Origin: Megalonaias nervosa
Taxonomy: Eukaryota > Mollusca > Bivalvia > Unionida > Unionidae
Reading direction: 5' to 3'
NCBI GenBank assembly: GCA_016617855.1
Contig: JAECUM010004983.1
Location: 1-64,000, forward strand
Length of the DNA stretch: 64,000 bases
The position numbers were made by a program, and so were the translations under genes. Under the pieces are notes generated by a model. It was given only the letters and a program-made list of their open reading frames with translations, did no database searches and was not told the DNA's origin. This document shows, one piece after another, positions 1-13,478 of this stretch (positions are counted from its first letter, which is position 1; each line of letters starts with the position of its first letter).

Positions 1-949
1 GTGTGCCTGTGTGGTGCCATTTCAACCGCTTTGTATTTGAAAAATCAAAGAGAGTTACTTGGTCCATGAGAGTTTTAGTTGAGAAGTCACATCAGAAATA
101 TATATAGTTACGACTATGGTCACAAACTAAGAAACAGAGAAAAGCAAAACCAATAAGTTTTATAAAACTTAAACAAACAATTTAATTATCAAAGTTATAA
201 ATGAAAATGGGAGAGGAACTTATAGAATTATGATATTTACTCAAACTAATCCTTTTAAATGTCTATGAAAGTCCTAACTGAATGAAAAAATCCTTACAAA
301 TTTCAGAACGGGGAATGTACGTGCCCTTCAAGAACCGTAACGTTGCCAATATGGTATTGTCCAGAATTCCTTCAAATAGTTTATAACAATTCCAGAATAA
401 TATTATAGTCCATATAATGAGTACCTTTTATTTCCACTGAACAGTCCAAACGAATGTTTTCCTCTCGAATAATATCTAAGCACAACATTTCTGCAAAAAC
501 TTACAAAACAGAAACACAAGAAATGTGAATGACTCCAACATCGGATGAAATTGATTGCTCAGTTGTCTCTTTATATCCACTGTTTTTTGCTACTGTATTT
601 CGCAATAGATCCAGGGGACAGAATACACTACTCATTTTGCGTCGAATTGGCCTATTCATGTGACCTATCCCAACCAATGGGAAGCTACAGAATTATTCTA
701 GAAATGTCGAAACCCCATCAGCCACTGAGGAATTAAGCCATAAGCGCCATTTAAATCTTATTATTAAGATTAGTATTAATAACTGTCAGCACATACGTAA
801 GCATCTATTTATCGATCCAATGAAATACCATGCTTTAAAAAGATTCAGGTCACGTAGACAAAACTAACTAAAGATATTCTGTATAATTTACAGCCATGAA
901 TAAAAATTATAAAAAGTTAGATAAAATCATGTATCAGGAATTACAAAAT

Positions 950-950
<1 letters not shown>
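1..950. other. No recognisable feature
   Basis: AT-rich sequence with no supported coding region, RNA gene or repeat on either strand. It lies on the 3' side of the minus-strand DHRS4-like gene, so it may be intron, but I could find no third exon in it. Confidence 0.4.

Positions 951-953
<3 letters not shown>

Positions 954-1031
<78 letters not shown>
954..1031. repeat. Compound (TA)n-(GA)n microsatellite
   Basis: A perfect TA tract (about 954-1000) is followed directly by a GA tract (1002-1031). Confidence 0.95.
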
Positions 1032-1033
<2 letters not shown>

Positions 1034-4027
1034 ATAAATATACACCAGATAAAATAAAACGGAAAGTGCTATCCCTGGATTCTGTGGAAGAATTCTTGAT
1101 AATAGTAGGCAGAATTCATTTAATACAAATAATACTATCATACAGGTTAGAGAATTTTTAATTCGTACTCTACGGAGATTCGCACCCAGGTCCGCGGGTA
1201 AACGGCGCCCATCGCCTTGCTTGCATGCAACAGCCCATATTTCTTCACGACTAAGCACGCAATTACTAGGTCGTCATGCGAGTGTGACGCCACTGTCCGC
1301 ATTGTAAAACAAATAAAAGGAAGAAGTGAAGAGGTGACGAAGAACTCGAGTAATGGAAAGGTCATAAATTGGTTCCCGTATGTTGATAATATTTCAACAA
1401 TTGAGCATTGCTGTTGATTGAGTCGGCTTATTTCTTGTGAAACTATAAGAAAATGCATGGTATATTATAGAAGTGCACAGTATTACCGCAGTATTTTTAT
1501 TTTGGGATGGGGGTACATACCAAGGTACGTTTTCACTCTACCGGCCAGTAAAGAATGAGCCGAACTTTCCGAGCAATCTTGTAAAGAATTTAATGATATT
1601 AACAGCATGTTTTCATTTGTTATGACTAAATACATGAAATTTTAAAAATTGTACTGAACAGTTCCATTTGTCACAACTTAATTTAAATATTACAAATAGA
1701 TTTATATTTATGATCATTTAATCACATGTTTGACACGTCATGTATGCCAACGTGGTGGCGAAGGGGATTGTCGTGAAAGATATTCGGGCCAAAGCAAACT
1801 TTTAAAAAATGTCAGCTTAAAAATTTATATTTTAATGTACTTAACAGCGTATATCAATTTGTGAAGTACAATATATTCCTTTGCAAGACTGCGAACCATT
1901 CTAAGATTTTCAGGAGATCAGTTATTTTCTGTTTTGAATTTTACGTAATTTCAAAAGACCACTAGATATGTTATCGATTGTTGAGTACGTGTGCTTTATA
2001 TTCAGTGGATATTTACTGGCTATCTTTGAAAAATAACTTGCATGAGTGTTGGCACCACTTTAGATCAATAGTGTAGCTAGTAAATTGTAGGCTACGGTGA
2101 CAACGCTTCAATAAATTTATCAACAAGCTCTCTTGTGCCTACATTTTAGGGACTGGTTTAATTTTCATAAATTCAAAAGCAAAAAGATTATATTAACAAT
2201 GTTAGGCTCTAGTTTAGACAATTGCTATCCAAAAATCAGCTAATTTTATGCTGGATTTTCTAGAAATAGTTGAATTTGAATGAAATTACTGGAAAAATCA
2301 GCTTATTGTATATTGGATTTTCTGGAAATAGTTGCAGTATCAGTAATACTCAGGGAAAATCAGAAAATATTAAAGATTTTCTATGAGACTATAATAGGAT
2401 GCAATAGCAGGTGATTGGATCAGTCAGTGTTGTATTACTGCAACAAACATTGATAACTCCAAAGAAAGCCTTTGTGTTGCAGAAGTCACTAGTACTCTGT
2501 CCAGGAAGTAGTAGAGTGAAGAAAAAGCAAATGGCCACTTTCTTAGAGGTATCAAGCAAATCATTCAAGAATTGAAACGTTGAAATATTTTTACATTTAC
2601 TACGGTAAGTCACAATCAGGATTAAAGATAAAATGCTGTATTTTGGCGGTAGTATGATCACTTTCATCTCTGGATGGTTAGCCATATTGGAAAACCAAGG
2701 TTGTGGTTGTGTGAGGTCACTGGTCAGACCAAACTGAGGTTTAATCCCAGGACCATGATTTGGCTATGCTGTGATTATAAACATGTTTCACACTGATCAC
2801 TGATTGGCCGTTATAGCGATTTGGGTGTGACCTCGCTATTCTTTGATAAGTGTAGCTTGCCTTTACTTTCATTATGAAAAGGTTTTAAGATGGTAAACAA
2901 TTGGATGTCCTCAAACATAATCACGTTGCATGTCGACACAGATAAATTCAAACATTTAGGAAATTAACACAATTACTAATTAAATTCTTTTGGAGTAAAA
3001 TAGAAAGAAATTAATTAGAAATAATTTTGTAAATATTTTTTCCAGTCTATTTCGTACAGAAGTGTTTTCGCGTGTTTTGAGTCATGAAATCTCAGGCAGG
3101 ATATACTCATTTGGTCAGACCGTCAAAATGTATCCCAGTTCAACAGAAGCAGGTTGGAGGGATACTCTATGTCTAGCCAAAGTTTGTGTACTAAAGCTGT
3201 GGAGGTCCTGCTCTTGTCTTCTTCGCACGTGAACAAGACCACGAGTCTGGTTCAAACAATCACCTTTGGTCAGAGAACCAAAATGCTCCCAGGTGAATGA
3301 AGGTCATCACAAAACAGTGGAGCGTATTAATAGTCTGACCAAGCAGAGCAAACGTAGAGGAATGGTGATTTGGAGAGGATGGAAATGTTTTAGAGACGGT
3401 TCAGTGAAAATTACACTAAACTACATTCTTTTTACATCACGCAAAATGTGAGTAATGGTTTTAAAATAAATATTCTAATATGCATGAATAAAAGTTATAT
3501 GGATATCATATAGTGTGTTAGCATTGTCGCGAAAGGTGTGGAAAATTTGCAAGTTGTTTTACAGCAGTTGTATTTCTTGTCACATAAACTTGATGTTAGC
3601 GAAGAAACCACAACCACACGTAACCTGTACAGCTCTAGATGAAAATCTTAAGTTCAGTGGTACACACATTTGTACGTACAATTGTAGCGGAACGAAAATG
3701 TTCGATAAAGGTCACCATCGTGAATATGCTAATTACACCGTAGTCTTGGGAATGGAACTTCAAAGTATTCTATATGGAGACCCATGCATATTTATTGATT
3801 TTGCCGAGATAAAAGGTTAACTTCCTGGTATGCAAGAGCAATTTCATATGATTAAATTTTAGTATATTCGGAATATTATGAAACATTTCTGCTTTCTGAA
3901 TTTCAACTAATGTCAAATATTTTTTGTCGGCATTTACACCTGTCTATCCGAAAGTTGAAGAACTAGAACCATCAACAATAACAACAGTAAAATAAAGTTC
4001 GATCATACTCTACTTTTTATATTTTAC
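1034..4027. other. Probable intron/intergenic DNA, no gene seen
   Basis: No ORF here resembles a known protein. There is one local imperfect duplication at about 2232-2276 and 2296-2336 (both read AAAATCAGCT...GGATTTTCT.GAAATAGTTG). If the DHRS4-like gene at 4028-4700 is complete, this is part of its second intron. Confidence 0.4.
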
Positions 4028-4205
4028 CTTCTGTATCATTTTCTTTCTGTGTTCCCCATTGCTGACGTGACATGGCATTCCGGACACATATAGGTTCTCC
4101 GCTCTCATTTGTCTTAAGGCTTCGTCCACGTGTTCCTGTTTCCGACTGCTGATCATGACTTTAGCACCCTCTCGCGCCAGTCTTTTGGCAATAGCAAAGC
4201 CAATG
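4028..4205 (-). CDS. DHRS4-like SDR paralogue, exon 2
   Basis: This 178-bp exon encodes the Rossmann-fold segment of a classical short-chain dehydrogenase/reductase. It starts after a TTTTCCAG acceptor and ends AGAAG|GTAAAATA. It completes the glycine-rich motif (IGFAIAKRLAREG) and contains ISSRKQEHVDEAL and CHVSN, which are hallmarks of the DHRS4 group. Length and phase match exon 2 of the complete plus-strand gene (22889-23066) exactly, so the two are paralogues by duplication. DHRS4 enzymes are NADP(H)-dependent carbonyl/retinal reductases. The third exon (the GIDILVSNAA segment) is not visible down to position 1, so the rest is off the left edge or lost. Confidence 0.9.
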
Positions 4206-4641
4206 CTGGAAAATTTGTGAAGTTATCAAAAACACCGAAGTGGAAAGTGAAAAGCTAACGAATGCTGTTTCTTTTATTAACTAAACCGTCGATAATGTAT
4301 TAATTTATCTTTCAGAGTTTCATGCACGTTGGTGCTCTAGGAAACGCACGTATGGATAGATCCAATTAAAATATCTCAAACCAAATTTATATGAAGTTCT
4401 TCCTAAAAGATATAAAATATAGTCATGTGCATAAGAAGAGTGGCATGCTAGCAGCATTCATTATTAACGACTCGTTCTTGCAAACTACCTGCAACAAAAA
4501 AATAAAAATCCCATAACAGTTATGAAAGAAGTGTATTATGTCCTATTTCAGAATTTGTTTGGCATCAAATGTTTATGAACATATAGTTATTTAATTCATT
4601 TCGATTAATTCAAGATCGGCGACTTTTTCACTGACATTTAC

Positions 4642-4700
4642 CCTGTAGTGGATCCCGTAACAATCGCAACTTTTCCAGCAAATTTCTTTTTCCCGTTCAT
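4642..4700 (-). CDS. DHRS4-like SDR paralogue, exon 1
   Basis: The exon encodes MNGKKKFAGKVAIVTGSTTG, the first beta strand and cofactor-binding loop of an SDR enzyme (TGxxxGIG with the next exon). It ends ACTACAGG|GTAAATG, giving the same phase-2 junction as the plus-strand paralogue. I chose the ATG at 4700 because the protein then starts about where the family fold does. The frame stays open upstream to an ATG at 4913, which would add 71 residues with a hydrophobic stretch (VKILVVVIALRL). That could be a targeting extension or simply 5' untranslated sequence. Confidence 0.85.
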
Positions 4701-4968
4701 TATGCCAAATCTTAAGATACTGTGTGTATGTCGAATATAGTCTATATCTAACGACTTTATTAAATACTCCGACAGAACAATGGGTTTTGCAGCAGAGACC
4801 CCGTTGCGAGTCAAAGTACTAAGACGGAGAGCTATCACGACCACAAGAATTTTAACCGTTGTCAGCGTTGTCATGTTATTTATGTACGTTACCAACTGCT
4901 GAACTTCGTGCATTGTCTGTTCAAGCAGTATAATTACTAAAATTTACAACGACGATCATTCATGCGCC

Positions 4969-5140
4969 ACTACTACTAATACAATCACTACCAATACTGG
5001 CCATCACAACCGCTACTACTAATACAACCACCACCAATACTGGCCATCACATCCGCTACTACTAATACAACCACCACCAACACTGGCCATTACAACCGCT
5101 ACTACTAATAATACAACCACCAAAACTGGCCATCACAACC
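4969..5140. repeat. 43-bp minisatellite, about 4 copies
   Basis: Tandem units containing CGCTACTACTAATACAACC and CCAATACTGGCCATCAC, period about 43 bp, just upstream of the minus-strand DHRS4-like first exon. Confidence 0.85.
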
Positions 5141-5327
5141 TCTATTATCATCAGGTATGTAGCATTTTGTTTCGCTTCTAAGTAAAACTTGAAAATGGAG
5201 TTCTTCGTTTATGTTCCATTTTCCTGGTTCGAGATTATTAATCTGTGTTGAAAGAACATTTATTTATTTATTTTTTTATTTTGCTTTAACTTGAAGCACA
5301 CAATATAGTACTTTCTCTTGAGTATTT

Positions 5328-5565
5328 GGAGCCCCTGGTGGTAGAGTAGTCTAAAACGCTCGCCTTTACTGATCACTGCCATCACAGCTCTATCCACGTG
5401 GGTTCGAGTCTCAGGCTCGGCTAATGTGGATATGTGAGAAAGTTGCCGGTAGCTTCCCGCGGGTCGGTTGTTCTTACCGTGGTTTTCCAGGGTACTGGCC
5501 GCCATATTTAGTCTATCTTGCGCTGAGTAATGGCGTTTAAACCCAAAACAACAGCAACAAAATCT
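5328..5565 (+). mobile_element. tRNA-derived SINE (family 1)
   Basis: The head has pol III-like boxes (box A around GGTGGTAGAGTAGTCTAAAA, box B GGGTTCGAGTCTC), then a body with GTGAGAAAGTTGCCGGTAGC and GGTACTGGCCGCCAT, and an A-rich AACAACAGCAACAAAA tail. Related copies sit at 29620-29815 (+) and 37395-37640 (-). Confidence 0.8.
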
Positions 5566-6243
5566 TCTGAGTATTTATTTCGATGAGACGTTTGCCAGGT
5601 TTATCTTGTTCATAATCCATTGTACCATAATCTCATATTCCTTGAACACACTCCCTACATTTCTGAAATTTCGAAATATGTGTTGCTATACACAGGTACT
5701 GATTCAGAATGTCCGAAAGGAGGGCGTTATCGTGAGTGTCGGATATATCTTCTTACGTATCAACTTAGATGACAGTATACAATACAAGTAGTGTAGAAGG
5801 TGAGTGTCCTAGCACACTTGGTCTGTTTTTCAAATTTTCTGACGTCAAACAATCAGAAAATTCAGATTCTGTGTTACTCGTATCTTTCAGATTGAATTTT
5901 AAACTGTAGCTTCAGTGTGCCAGAATATATCAATGTCTTTCCTATATAAATGACAATTACTCCTAAGTGAACTGAGAGATATATACGTTGTCGTCTGAAA
6001 ATGTACAGAGAAATACAGAATGATATACACACACACATATTTCATCTAAAAGCGATCTATTTAAATCTGCGCACCCTTTCACCTATCAGATCAAATTTCT
6101 CCGTCTCTTGTTAATTGGCTTGTTTGGCTTTGCTGTTGTGGTAAACGATTTGTTTGCGTTTCAGTGATATAATGATCGAATGATCTGATGAATTCAAGTT
6201 GTTGCCTGCATTGTTCTAATTCGTCTTCAAGATTTTCTCCTTA
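5566..6243. other. No recognisable feature
   Basis: AT-rich intergenic sequence; nothing supported. Confidence 0.4.
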
Positions 6244-6244
6244 A

Positions 6245-6271
6245 TTAACTCTAAAATATTACATCAACAAC

Positions 6272-6307
<36 letters not shown>

Positions 6308-7640
6308 CATTATCATCGTGTGGACTATAACAAGATTACAAAAACAAACACCATGAAATTACAGAACAAATATATGCTGACATTAATTAAGGAATTTAAC
6401 ATTAGCAAGTCTTTAAGTCTGTTTTTGTAGTGGAAATAGGCGAGTTTAAGAGCGCTCTTGAATGAGATTACAGTGTCCTTGTGTCTAAGATCAATGTGCG
6501 ATTCGTTCCACATAGGTGGGGCCTAGCACGCAAAAGAACGTTGTCCGTATGACTTAATTTTAACAGTGGGGACAATGAGAATATAAATGGCGGAAAAGGA
6601 ACGTGGGTTTCTAGATGGGGTATTCACATTTGGGAGGTCAGGGGGGAGGTGTGCTCAGTTCTTCGTACTCTAAGGATATTAACAGCAGCTATGTTTTGAA
6701 CTTTCTGAAGTTTCATTAGTAGATACTGAGGCGAACCAGACGAAAGTGAATTACAATAGTCCAGTTTTTAATGTACTAAGGAGCACACGAGTGTTTTAGT
6801 GGCATCACCCAAAAGAAAATTGCAAATGGAGCTGATGCCTCTCAGCAGATATGCAGCCTTGCATATGTTCATAACATGTTGGTGTAATGAGAAAATGAGA
6901 ACTTACTATCTTGAGTGACTGACTGTTTGAATACAATGTTGGTATTGCTGATACTTATTGCCTGAGGTAAAGGAGTTAAATAATAAAATCTTTTTGTGGT
7001 GAACAGGATGACCTCAGTTTAACATCATTCATCTGCAGCTTGTTACATGTTATCCATGATGTAGCATCGGAAATGCACCTCTCTACGCCTTGGATGGTAG
7101 TCTAACTTCGGCTGGGCAGCTAGATTGGTATATTTGAGTGTCATTAGCGTAGGTTTGGTGAGACACCGGACGTCGATCTACGACACTTGAGAGCAGCTTA
7201 ATGTATAGAATGAAGACAACGGGGCCGAGAACAGAGCTTTGTGGAGAACCAAAAACATGTTTTTAATTTATGGACACAATTTGTGACGAAGCAGGACTTC
7301 AACCATAATAATGCTGTATCGTGAATATAAAATACATTCTGGAGATGGTAAAGTAATATATTACGGTCTATTGTGTCAAATGCCGCAGACAAGTCAAGGA
7401 GTGTGAGGATTATAATCTCTTCACTATCCATAGCAGAGAGAAGGTAGTTACTTATATGGAGAGGGCTATGTACGGACTGTACATTGCTAAAAAGACTATC
7501 TGAATTAAGATGAGATACATGTTGGGATAGAGCAACGTTTTCTAAGATTTTGTTTTACATGAATGAGAGGTAAAGTATTCCAAATGCTTAATATTTAGTG
7601 GACCTCCTCCTATTGTTAGTAGAGTTTTTTCAACTTGAAT
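6245..7640 (-). pseudogene. L2/CR1-type LINE, decayed RT and 3' end
   Basis: On the minus strand the sequence reads through reverse-transcriptase hallmarks: LLDLSAAFDTIDRNILL (7410-7350), a following FYIHDTALLWLKS segment, and YANDTQIYQSS near 7160, where YADD would be expected. The 3' part encodes a C-terminal domain typical of this LINE group (KLQKVQNIAA, YGQRSFAC, PMWNESHIDLRHKDT, FKSALKLAYFHYKN). The element ends in an (ATT)n tail at 6264-6307. Frameshifts and stops show it is dead and 5'-truncated. Exact clade is uncertain. Confidence 0.8.
6264..6307. repeat. (AAT)n tail of the LINE
   Basis: CAACAACAATAATAAT run; in the minus orientation it is the simple-repeat tail of the LINE. Confidence 0.9.
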
Positions 7641-9022
7641 TTATCTCCTGTTCTTTAACGATTCTTCTTCATCACCTTTTATAGTCTCCTGTCATGACCA
7701 ACATACATTTTTTAAAATTCTGCGTGTGCCTAAAGGATACCAGTCTCTCTAGTGACATTGAAATAAATGCTCCTAGCCATAACAACATTTGCTTTACATG
7801 CTCTCTGCATCTTCCTGTCCTTCTCCAGTTCAGAGAAGAAGGTCAGAACTGATGACAGTTTGCAGTCAAAGGTATCGTCTGTGTTGTTTGTCATTAAAGT
7901 TATCCATTCCAATACAAGTTAATGCCAACATAAATATTTTTAACTATTTACATTTTTGTTTATTACCTTCAAATTTAAGTAATTGCAAGCATCAAGGCAA
8001 TATTTACGTAGTGAACCCAATATCTTGTTTTCATGAGCAGATTCACTTCCAGGCAATTTTCATTGCGGCCTATATAATTACTATAGATAAGAATTTTATG
8101 GCAAATTTGACCATGCATTCTTTTAATTTTTTTTTTTTTTTTTAGTATTCTTTCAAATTTTCTTTTCTTGTGACATGTCCTAAGCGAATAGTTTCTGAAT
8201 CCACAAAACTACCTCTGTGTGTTATTGCTATATCTATAGATTTTTAATTACTTTTTGGAGGGGGTGTATTTAAGAACACATATTGACAAATTGCAAATGT
8301 ATAATGTTATTATAATCTAGGTACGTGATGAAGAATTTTGAGTTATCGTATTCGCCGTCATTTTATTTTTTTTCTATCATGATCACTCATTCAAATTCTA
8401 TACCAGTAACTTTCAAACCTGCACTGTGAGCTAGTCCTGGTGCACTTTAAGGGAGCAGGGATGAGTTTGTAATGTTTCTTAGAAATTTACCTGAACTCTT
8501 CACAAACACCACACAATACAAACCTATCTTTCTTTATTTAGTAGTAATGAAGGTCACCCGGTGTTTTTAAGTTGAAGTGCTTCATGACATCCTGTACATG
8601 CTGATTCTCTTTATTTGAGATGTTTGAGTTCCGGATAATTGTGTCACAGATATGGCACACGTTGACTGAGTTAACACACTTCCATTCTTTGTCAGTAAAT
8701 ACAATAGATTTTGTATGTTAGACTTCAATTCTTGATAAATTACTTTAGCGATTTTGCTTAAAGCATAGTATAACACACAAATGCCATCGGTACGTCTGTA
8801 AACAATTGACTTGTAATGCCTTTGTACAGATTTGAGGTATAAGCATAAACTATTAGGCATTTGCTTTACTGTTTGCTTTCCTTCACTGTTGTACATACAT
8901 ACCCTGTATATTTAGCCAAAAAGCATTGGATATCGTAGCAATGACGAACAGAACGTTTTTCTTACGTTGCTAGTTTCTCAAATTAACAATAGAGCACTTC
9001 TCTCACGCGATAGAGAGACAGA

Positions 9023-9026
<4 letters not shown>
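7641..9026. other. No recognisable gene
   Basis: AT-rich sequence with a poly-T run near 8127-8144; no coding support. Confidence 0.4.

Positions 9027-9076
<50 letters not shown>
9027..9076. repeat. (TG)n microsatellite
   Basis: Perfect GT tract of about 50 bp. Confidence 0.95.
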
Positions 9077-9081
<5 letters not shown>

Positions 9082-9759
9082 ACCTTGTAAAATAATCTGA
9101 TAACTTTCTGATGTATTGATAAAATCAAGGGCATTTTAGTGATGAGCATATGACCATTAGGTTTGTTTATTTTTAATCTTGAAATCAAACGCGATAGATC
9201 TTTTTTCTCCAACATAATAGTACATACATTCATATTGACTAAGGCGTTCTGCTTTGAATAGCCGTTTGTAATCCAGCTTTGTTGTTCACGTATCCTTCGA
9301 AACACCACTCCTTAATAATGATTATGGTGTTACTTTTCATGCATAACTTAACTGTACATGAACACTTGAAGTGAATACTTGTTGCACATTGTATGATGCA
9401 CCATAAACCATAAACTGTTATTCTTTCTTGTAGATATTTTCATTATGTATACAGCATGAAGAAGTGTGACAAGAATGTTGGATCGGTTACTGTCAGAATT
9501 CAAATTCTCAATAGTACACATCTTCGCCTCCGATGGGATGGCGGATTCAACAGAAGGGGGCGTGAAAGGTGGGACACAATGGTAAATTAGCAGGGAACTC
9601 AAAAGTTCTGGTTTACTCATACATTTATACTCTGCCTTAAAATGACTCAAACTGATGGGAGAACAATAGTTCCACTTGGTCAGTTAAGACACTGGTGATA
9701 TTGAGTGCTTTTTTTTTATTACATACATCAGTAAAAAGGCTTATATCAGTAAAAAGGCT

Positions 9760-9772
9760 TATATATATATAT

Positions 9773-9834
<62 letters not shown>
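9760..9834. repeat. (TA)n microsatellite
   Basis: Interrupted TA tract, preceded by a short duplicated GTAAAAAGGCTTATAT. Confidence 0.95.
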
Positions 9835-9842
<8 letters not shown>

Positions 9843-9944
9843 AGAGAAATTTCATGCCTACAACGACAAAAATAAGTTGGCAAACATATCGGAAAATGTT
9901 AGTGAATTTCTGTGATAAATTGACAGGTGTCATTTTACACTATT

Positions 9945-10250
9945 CTTTGGAACAATGCCCTGCATTGGAATGTATGATTTTATAGCTAGGGCATTTCGAC
10001 AATGCCCTGTATGGGAAGGTATGATTGTGATATCATTCATTTCTTTCAAAGATATACATCCAGGTGTTTCATTGCGAAGAATAAGTAATAATCAGATTAT
10101 CTGCGGGATATCGCGAGATATCAGTTGCGATGTAAGGCAATCTTGTTTCACAAATATACCGCGATACCTATTGAAATAGATAATGCGATATATATAAATA
10201 CATCGTGACACCTGTTGAAAAAGATAAAGCGATATGTCATATAAGTTTCT
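9945..10250. repeat. Short degenerate duplications
   Basis: CAATGCCCTG...GTATGATT occurs at about 9953-9977 and 10000-10024, and GCGATA-rich segments recur between 10100 and 10240. Origin unknown. Confidence 0.4.
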
Positions 10251-10384
10251 CTTAAGTATAGACTACTCCCAATCAGAGTGGTTCAATCTAAACGTAATAC
10301 AGAGATAAATTTTTGTTGACAGTTGTTACGTATATGTAATTTAATTACTTGTGTGTTAGTTTTAAATTCCTTTTTATTTTATTT

Positions 10385-11260
10385 TTATGATAACTTTATT
10401 CACTGGAGTTGACTTTTTTTTCAGAAAATTCAGTTCAGTTCTTTTTATCCTGATTAAAACGCAGTAGTGTTGCTACATTGTATTTTTAGCTGACCTAGTT
10501 CCTGACCTTGATTCAGAATTTGTAAACGCAGGGTGAAAATCATTGGTCGTAATAAAGGTCATACTTCGCTTGCGTGTCAACAGTTTCTTTTATTATTGAA
10601 TCTTATAGTAAGATTCGTTCAGTACAATCGAACCTGTAAATAGCCTACGTGCTAACTGACATATTATTTTACTGCGTTGTTCGGACTAAGTGATCACGTG
10701 ACCCATCACGGGGTCTAAACTGCGTTTAGTTAAGGGTTAAAACAGATATTTTGTAGTGAAATAGTCAGTCGTAGTTTACACCTTCAGAGCTCAAGGTGTT
10801 TTTAATGTTGATGCCAGTTTGATTTAAAATTCTTCTATTTTTTTTTATTTAATAATTTATATTTCCTGGAAAATACCAGTGATCATAAAAATTCTTGGAC
10901 AAAGACATTTATTGGAAATTATTCGGAATTCTTTAGCCGGAATATTATTCTTGATTCATAAAATTCAACAAAGAACTGTTGACACATCAACACAAAACAG
11001 GATATAGAAGACGTCATCGCCTTCCATCTTAGAGCTTCATCGGGATTCGAACTTTGATTCATTTAGAACTTTTTAGTGATAGGACTTATATTTTTTAAAT
11101 TCTAGGATTAATTTTTAGATTAGATTCACAAATCGTAAGTCCTTTTTCATATTTTTACCTTGTTTTCTAGGGAAATAAATTATTCTGTTAAAAGTTACAA
11201 AGCTTGTTGGCTTCACTCTTTTCTTTTGTTACTTTTGTACGAGCCTACACGTAAGAACAG
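10385..11260 (+). repeat. Dispersed repeat R1, copy 1
   Basis: This ~0.87-kb block recurs in inverse orientation at 46203-47030, and partially at 54130-54967 and 58751-59080. Shared landmarks are CAGTTCAGTTCT, TTCTTGGACAAAGACATT, AACTGTTGACACATCAACAC, GACGTCATCG, TCGGGATTCGAACT and TCTAGGGAAATAAATTATT followed by ACAAAGCTTGTTG. There is no ORF. It could be a solo LTR or a non-autonomous DNA element; class unresolved. Confidence 0.65.
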
Positions 11261-12344
11261 TGAATACATTATGACGGGAAAGGTCCAACGACATTTATTT
11301 TATGTGAGCGGCCAATGAAACGTTAAAATCAGATGTGAATTTTAAGTGGTACCTAATCTGTATAACGTAATAAAACTTAAATTCTTTCTTAATATGACAA
11401 TAGTTGGCCCTAAATAAAATTTCAATTAAAAATCCGCTTTTGATAGTCTCTAATGAATGAACATTTTGAATAGGCCATGCTTCAACTATTTCCAGAAAAA
11501 GGAATGATATGCTTTAATACGCCATTTTAAGACTAATTTCACCTGATTTGACCTGATTCTTAATTGTCTTTAAATAGTATCATCGACAGTACCGATCCCG
11601 TTATACGACATGTATTGTTCGACTCGTGAATTCATTTACGATTTGTATTAGGCACTAAAATTCAAAATTTAAATATCTCATGAACAAGAGGCCAAAGCGA
11701 GCATGAGGCGTTTCACCTGACTGACATGACTGCAAGTTTTCAGTCTCAATGATCAGTGCTACAAGTAACAAGGACCTAGAGATCTGTGTCACAGCTTCTA
11801 GTCAGTTTTACTTTTTTGTTTATAACTTTTGTAATATCTGCACGATTATAGACATATGAAGAATCATATCCTGTTTTAAATGAAACATAAATAATATATG
11901 ACCATTTTAATCCATGCTGTACCAACAAGTCAAACCTTGGAGACAACTGCGAGTCATCAAGGAATATCAAAGCTACATGCTCTCATGAAAACGTTTCTCA
12001 ACTTAAGAATAGTTTGATTTTGGTTCCAAGATTTCGGATGAAATTTCTTTCATATAAATGTTCTGAACAAAAATTTTTGTGATGTTTTAAACTCGGCCGG
12101 ATACACACGGAGGTGTAAACAGACGGACAGAAAAAAAATGCAAGGATGAAAAGAGCCGTTTAATAACAAATGCAGCCAGCACTTATGGTAAAGCGTGTCA
12201 TTTTAATGACTTACTCCATCATAGAAACAATGATTTACTCCATCATAAATTTTATTTGTCCTTATACAAATTCATGACTTTCAATATATGCTCAATATTT
12301 ATTCATTAACGTAATATTCATCGCAGTGGAGCAAGTCCTGCCTC
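11261..12344. other. No recognisable feature
   Basis: AT-rich intergenic DNA; nothing supported. Confidence 0.4.
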
Positions 12345-12509
12345 CAGTGCCGGATTACCAAATAGGCAGAGTAGGCACCAGTCTAGGGGCCCCGCGACAA
12401 CGGATCAAAATAATATTGAATTGATTTGATTTTTACATATTAGGAGATAATTTGCGGGGGCCGAGATTTCCACTGCCTATGGGCCTCCACAGGGTTTAAT
12501 CCGGCACTG
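12345..12509. mobile_element. hAT-like MITE
   Basis: A 165-bp element with perfect terminal inverted repeats CAGTGCCGGATTA / TAATCCGGCACTG, matching hAT-type ends, and no coding capacity. The interior carries GGGGCCCCGCGAC and TTTGCGGGGGCC. No clean 8-bp target duplication is visible. Confidence 0.8.
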
Positions 12510-12579
12510 CCTCTTCTGTTAAGCCAGTTAATACATCAGATGTATGAAGCGGGTTTATGTCCCCATTATAGTGACAAAC

Positions 12580-12582
<3 letters not shown>

Positions 12583-12639
<57 letters not shown>
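12583..12639. repeat. (AC)n microsatellite
   Basis: Perfect AC tract. Confidence 0.95.
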
Positions 12640-12640
<1 letters not shown>

Positions 12641-13478
12641 CACAAAATATTGCACAATGAAGGAGTAGGAAGACTACATGCTGTTTCCTGAATGTATTTA
12701 AACGTTCACGTGATAGGTTCGTTTTGATGGATGAAATTTAAAATGGCTGCTTCTGCCACACATCCGAGGCTTTTCCACAAAAAGATTTATTCAAGACGAG
12801 CAACTCATTCAAACGTCGAAGAATGATACACCTCAGTTCGACGAATACTCTGCAAAACTCATCTACAGCCATTAATAATTTAATTTTATCTTGTTTCCTC
12901 AGGGTTGGTCTCATTGAAAGAACTCTTATATCAGTATTAATATTGCATGAATTAAATAAATATCACGTTTTACGTCAATATTTACAATAAATTAACTCTC
13001 TGCAAAATGGGGCGACATTAGCTGTAAATATGTTATAATTATGTTTAGCAATATGTTTAGAATTATTAAATACTTGTTCAGTAATGTTTTCGAGGATCAG
13101 TGTAGGCTATTACTTGTGTCGTTTATATTTTCAAATAACTATCATAAAAAATAACTAAAATCCCCAGTCTTCTTGTTGTGGTGGGGAAGCATTTGTTTTT
13201 TTTTTCCATTATTGCCTCAATAGTGTGCAATTGATTGTTTGTTAGAAAAGAAATACCATATAGAAATATAAGGTAAAAATAACCAATAATATTGACGGCT
13301 TATCTTGAGTTGTGGTCCGTATACAATAACATGTCACATCCTGTCTAACTGACCTAAGCATCCCTAACATGCGCTCTTCCTGTCGAACCGCAGACTGAGG
13401 GCATCGGGTCACAATTAGTACTTCCAGTTCAGTACCCATGTAGTTCTAGTCTATTTATAGAACATTTTTTCCTCTCTC
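12640..13478. other. No recognisable feature
   Basis: AT-rich intergenic DNA; no supported coding region. Confidence 0.4.

Noticed and set aside
1150..1300. Possible tRNA or SINE head (minus-strand CCTGGGTGCGAATCTCCG)
   Set aside because: A box-B-like string is present, but no convincing box A or body; too weak to call.
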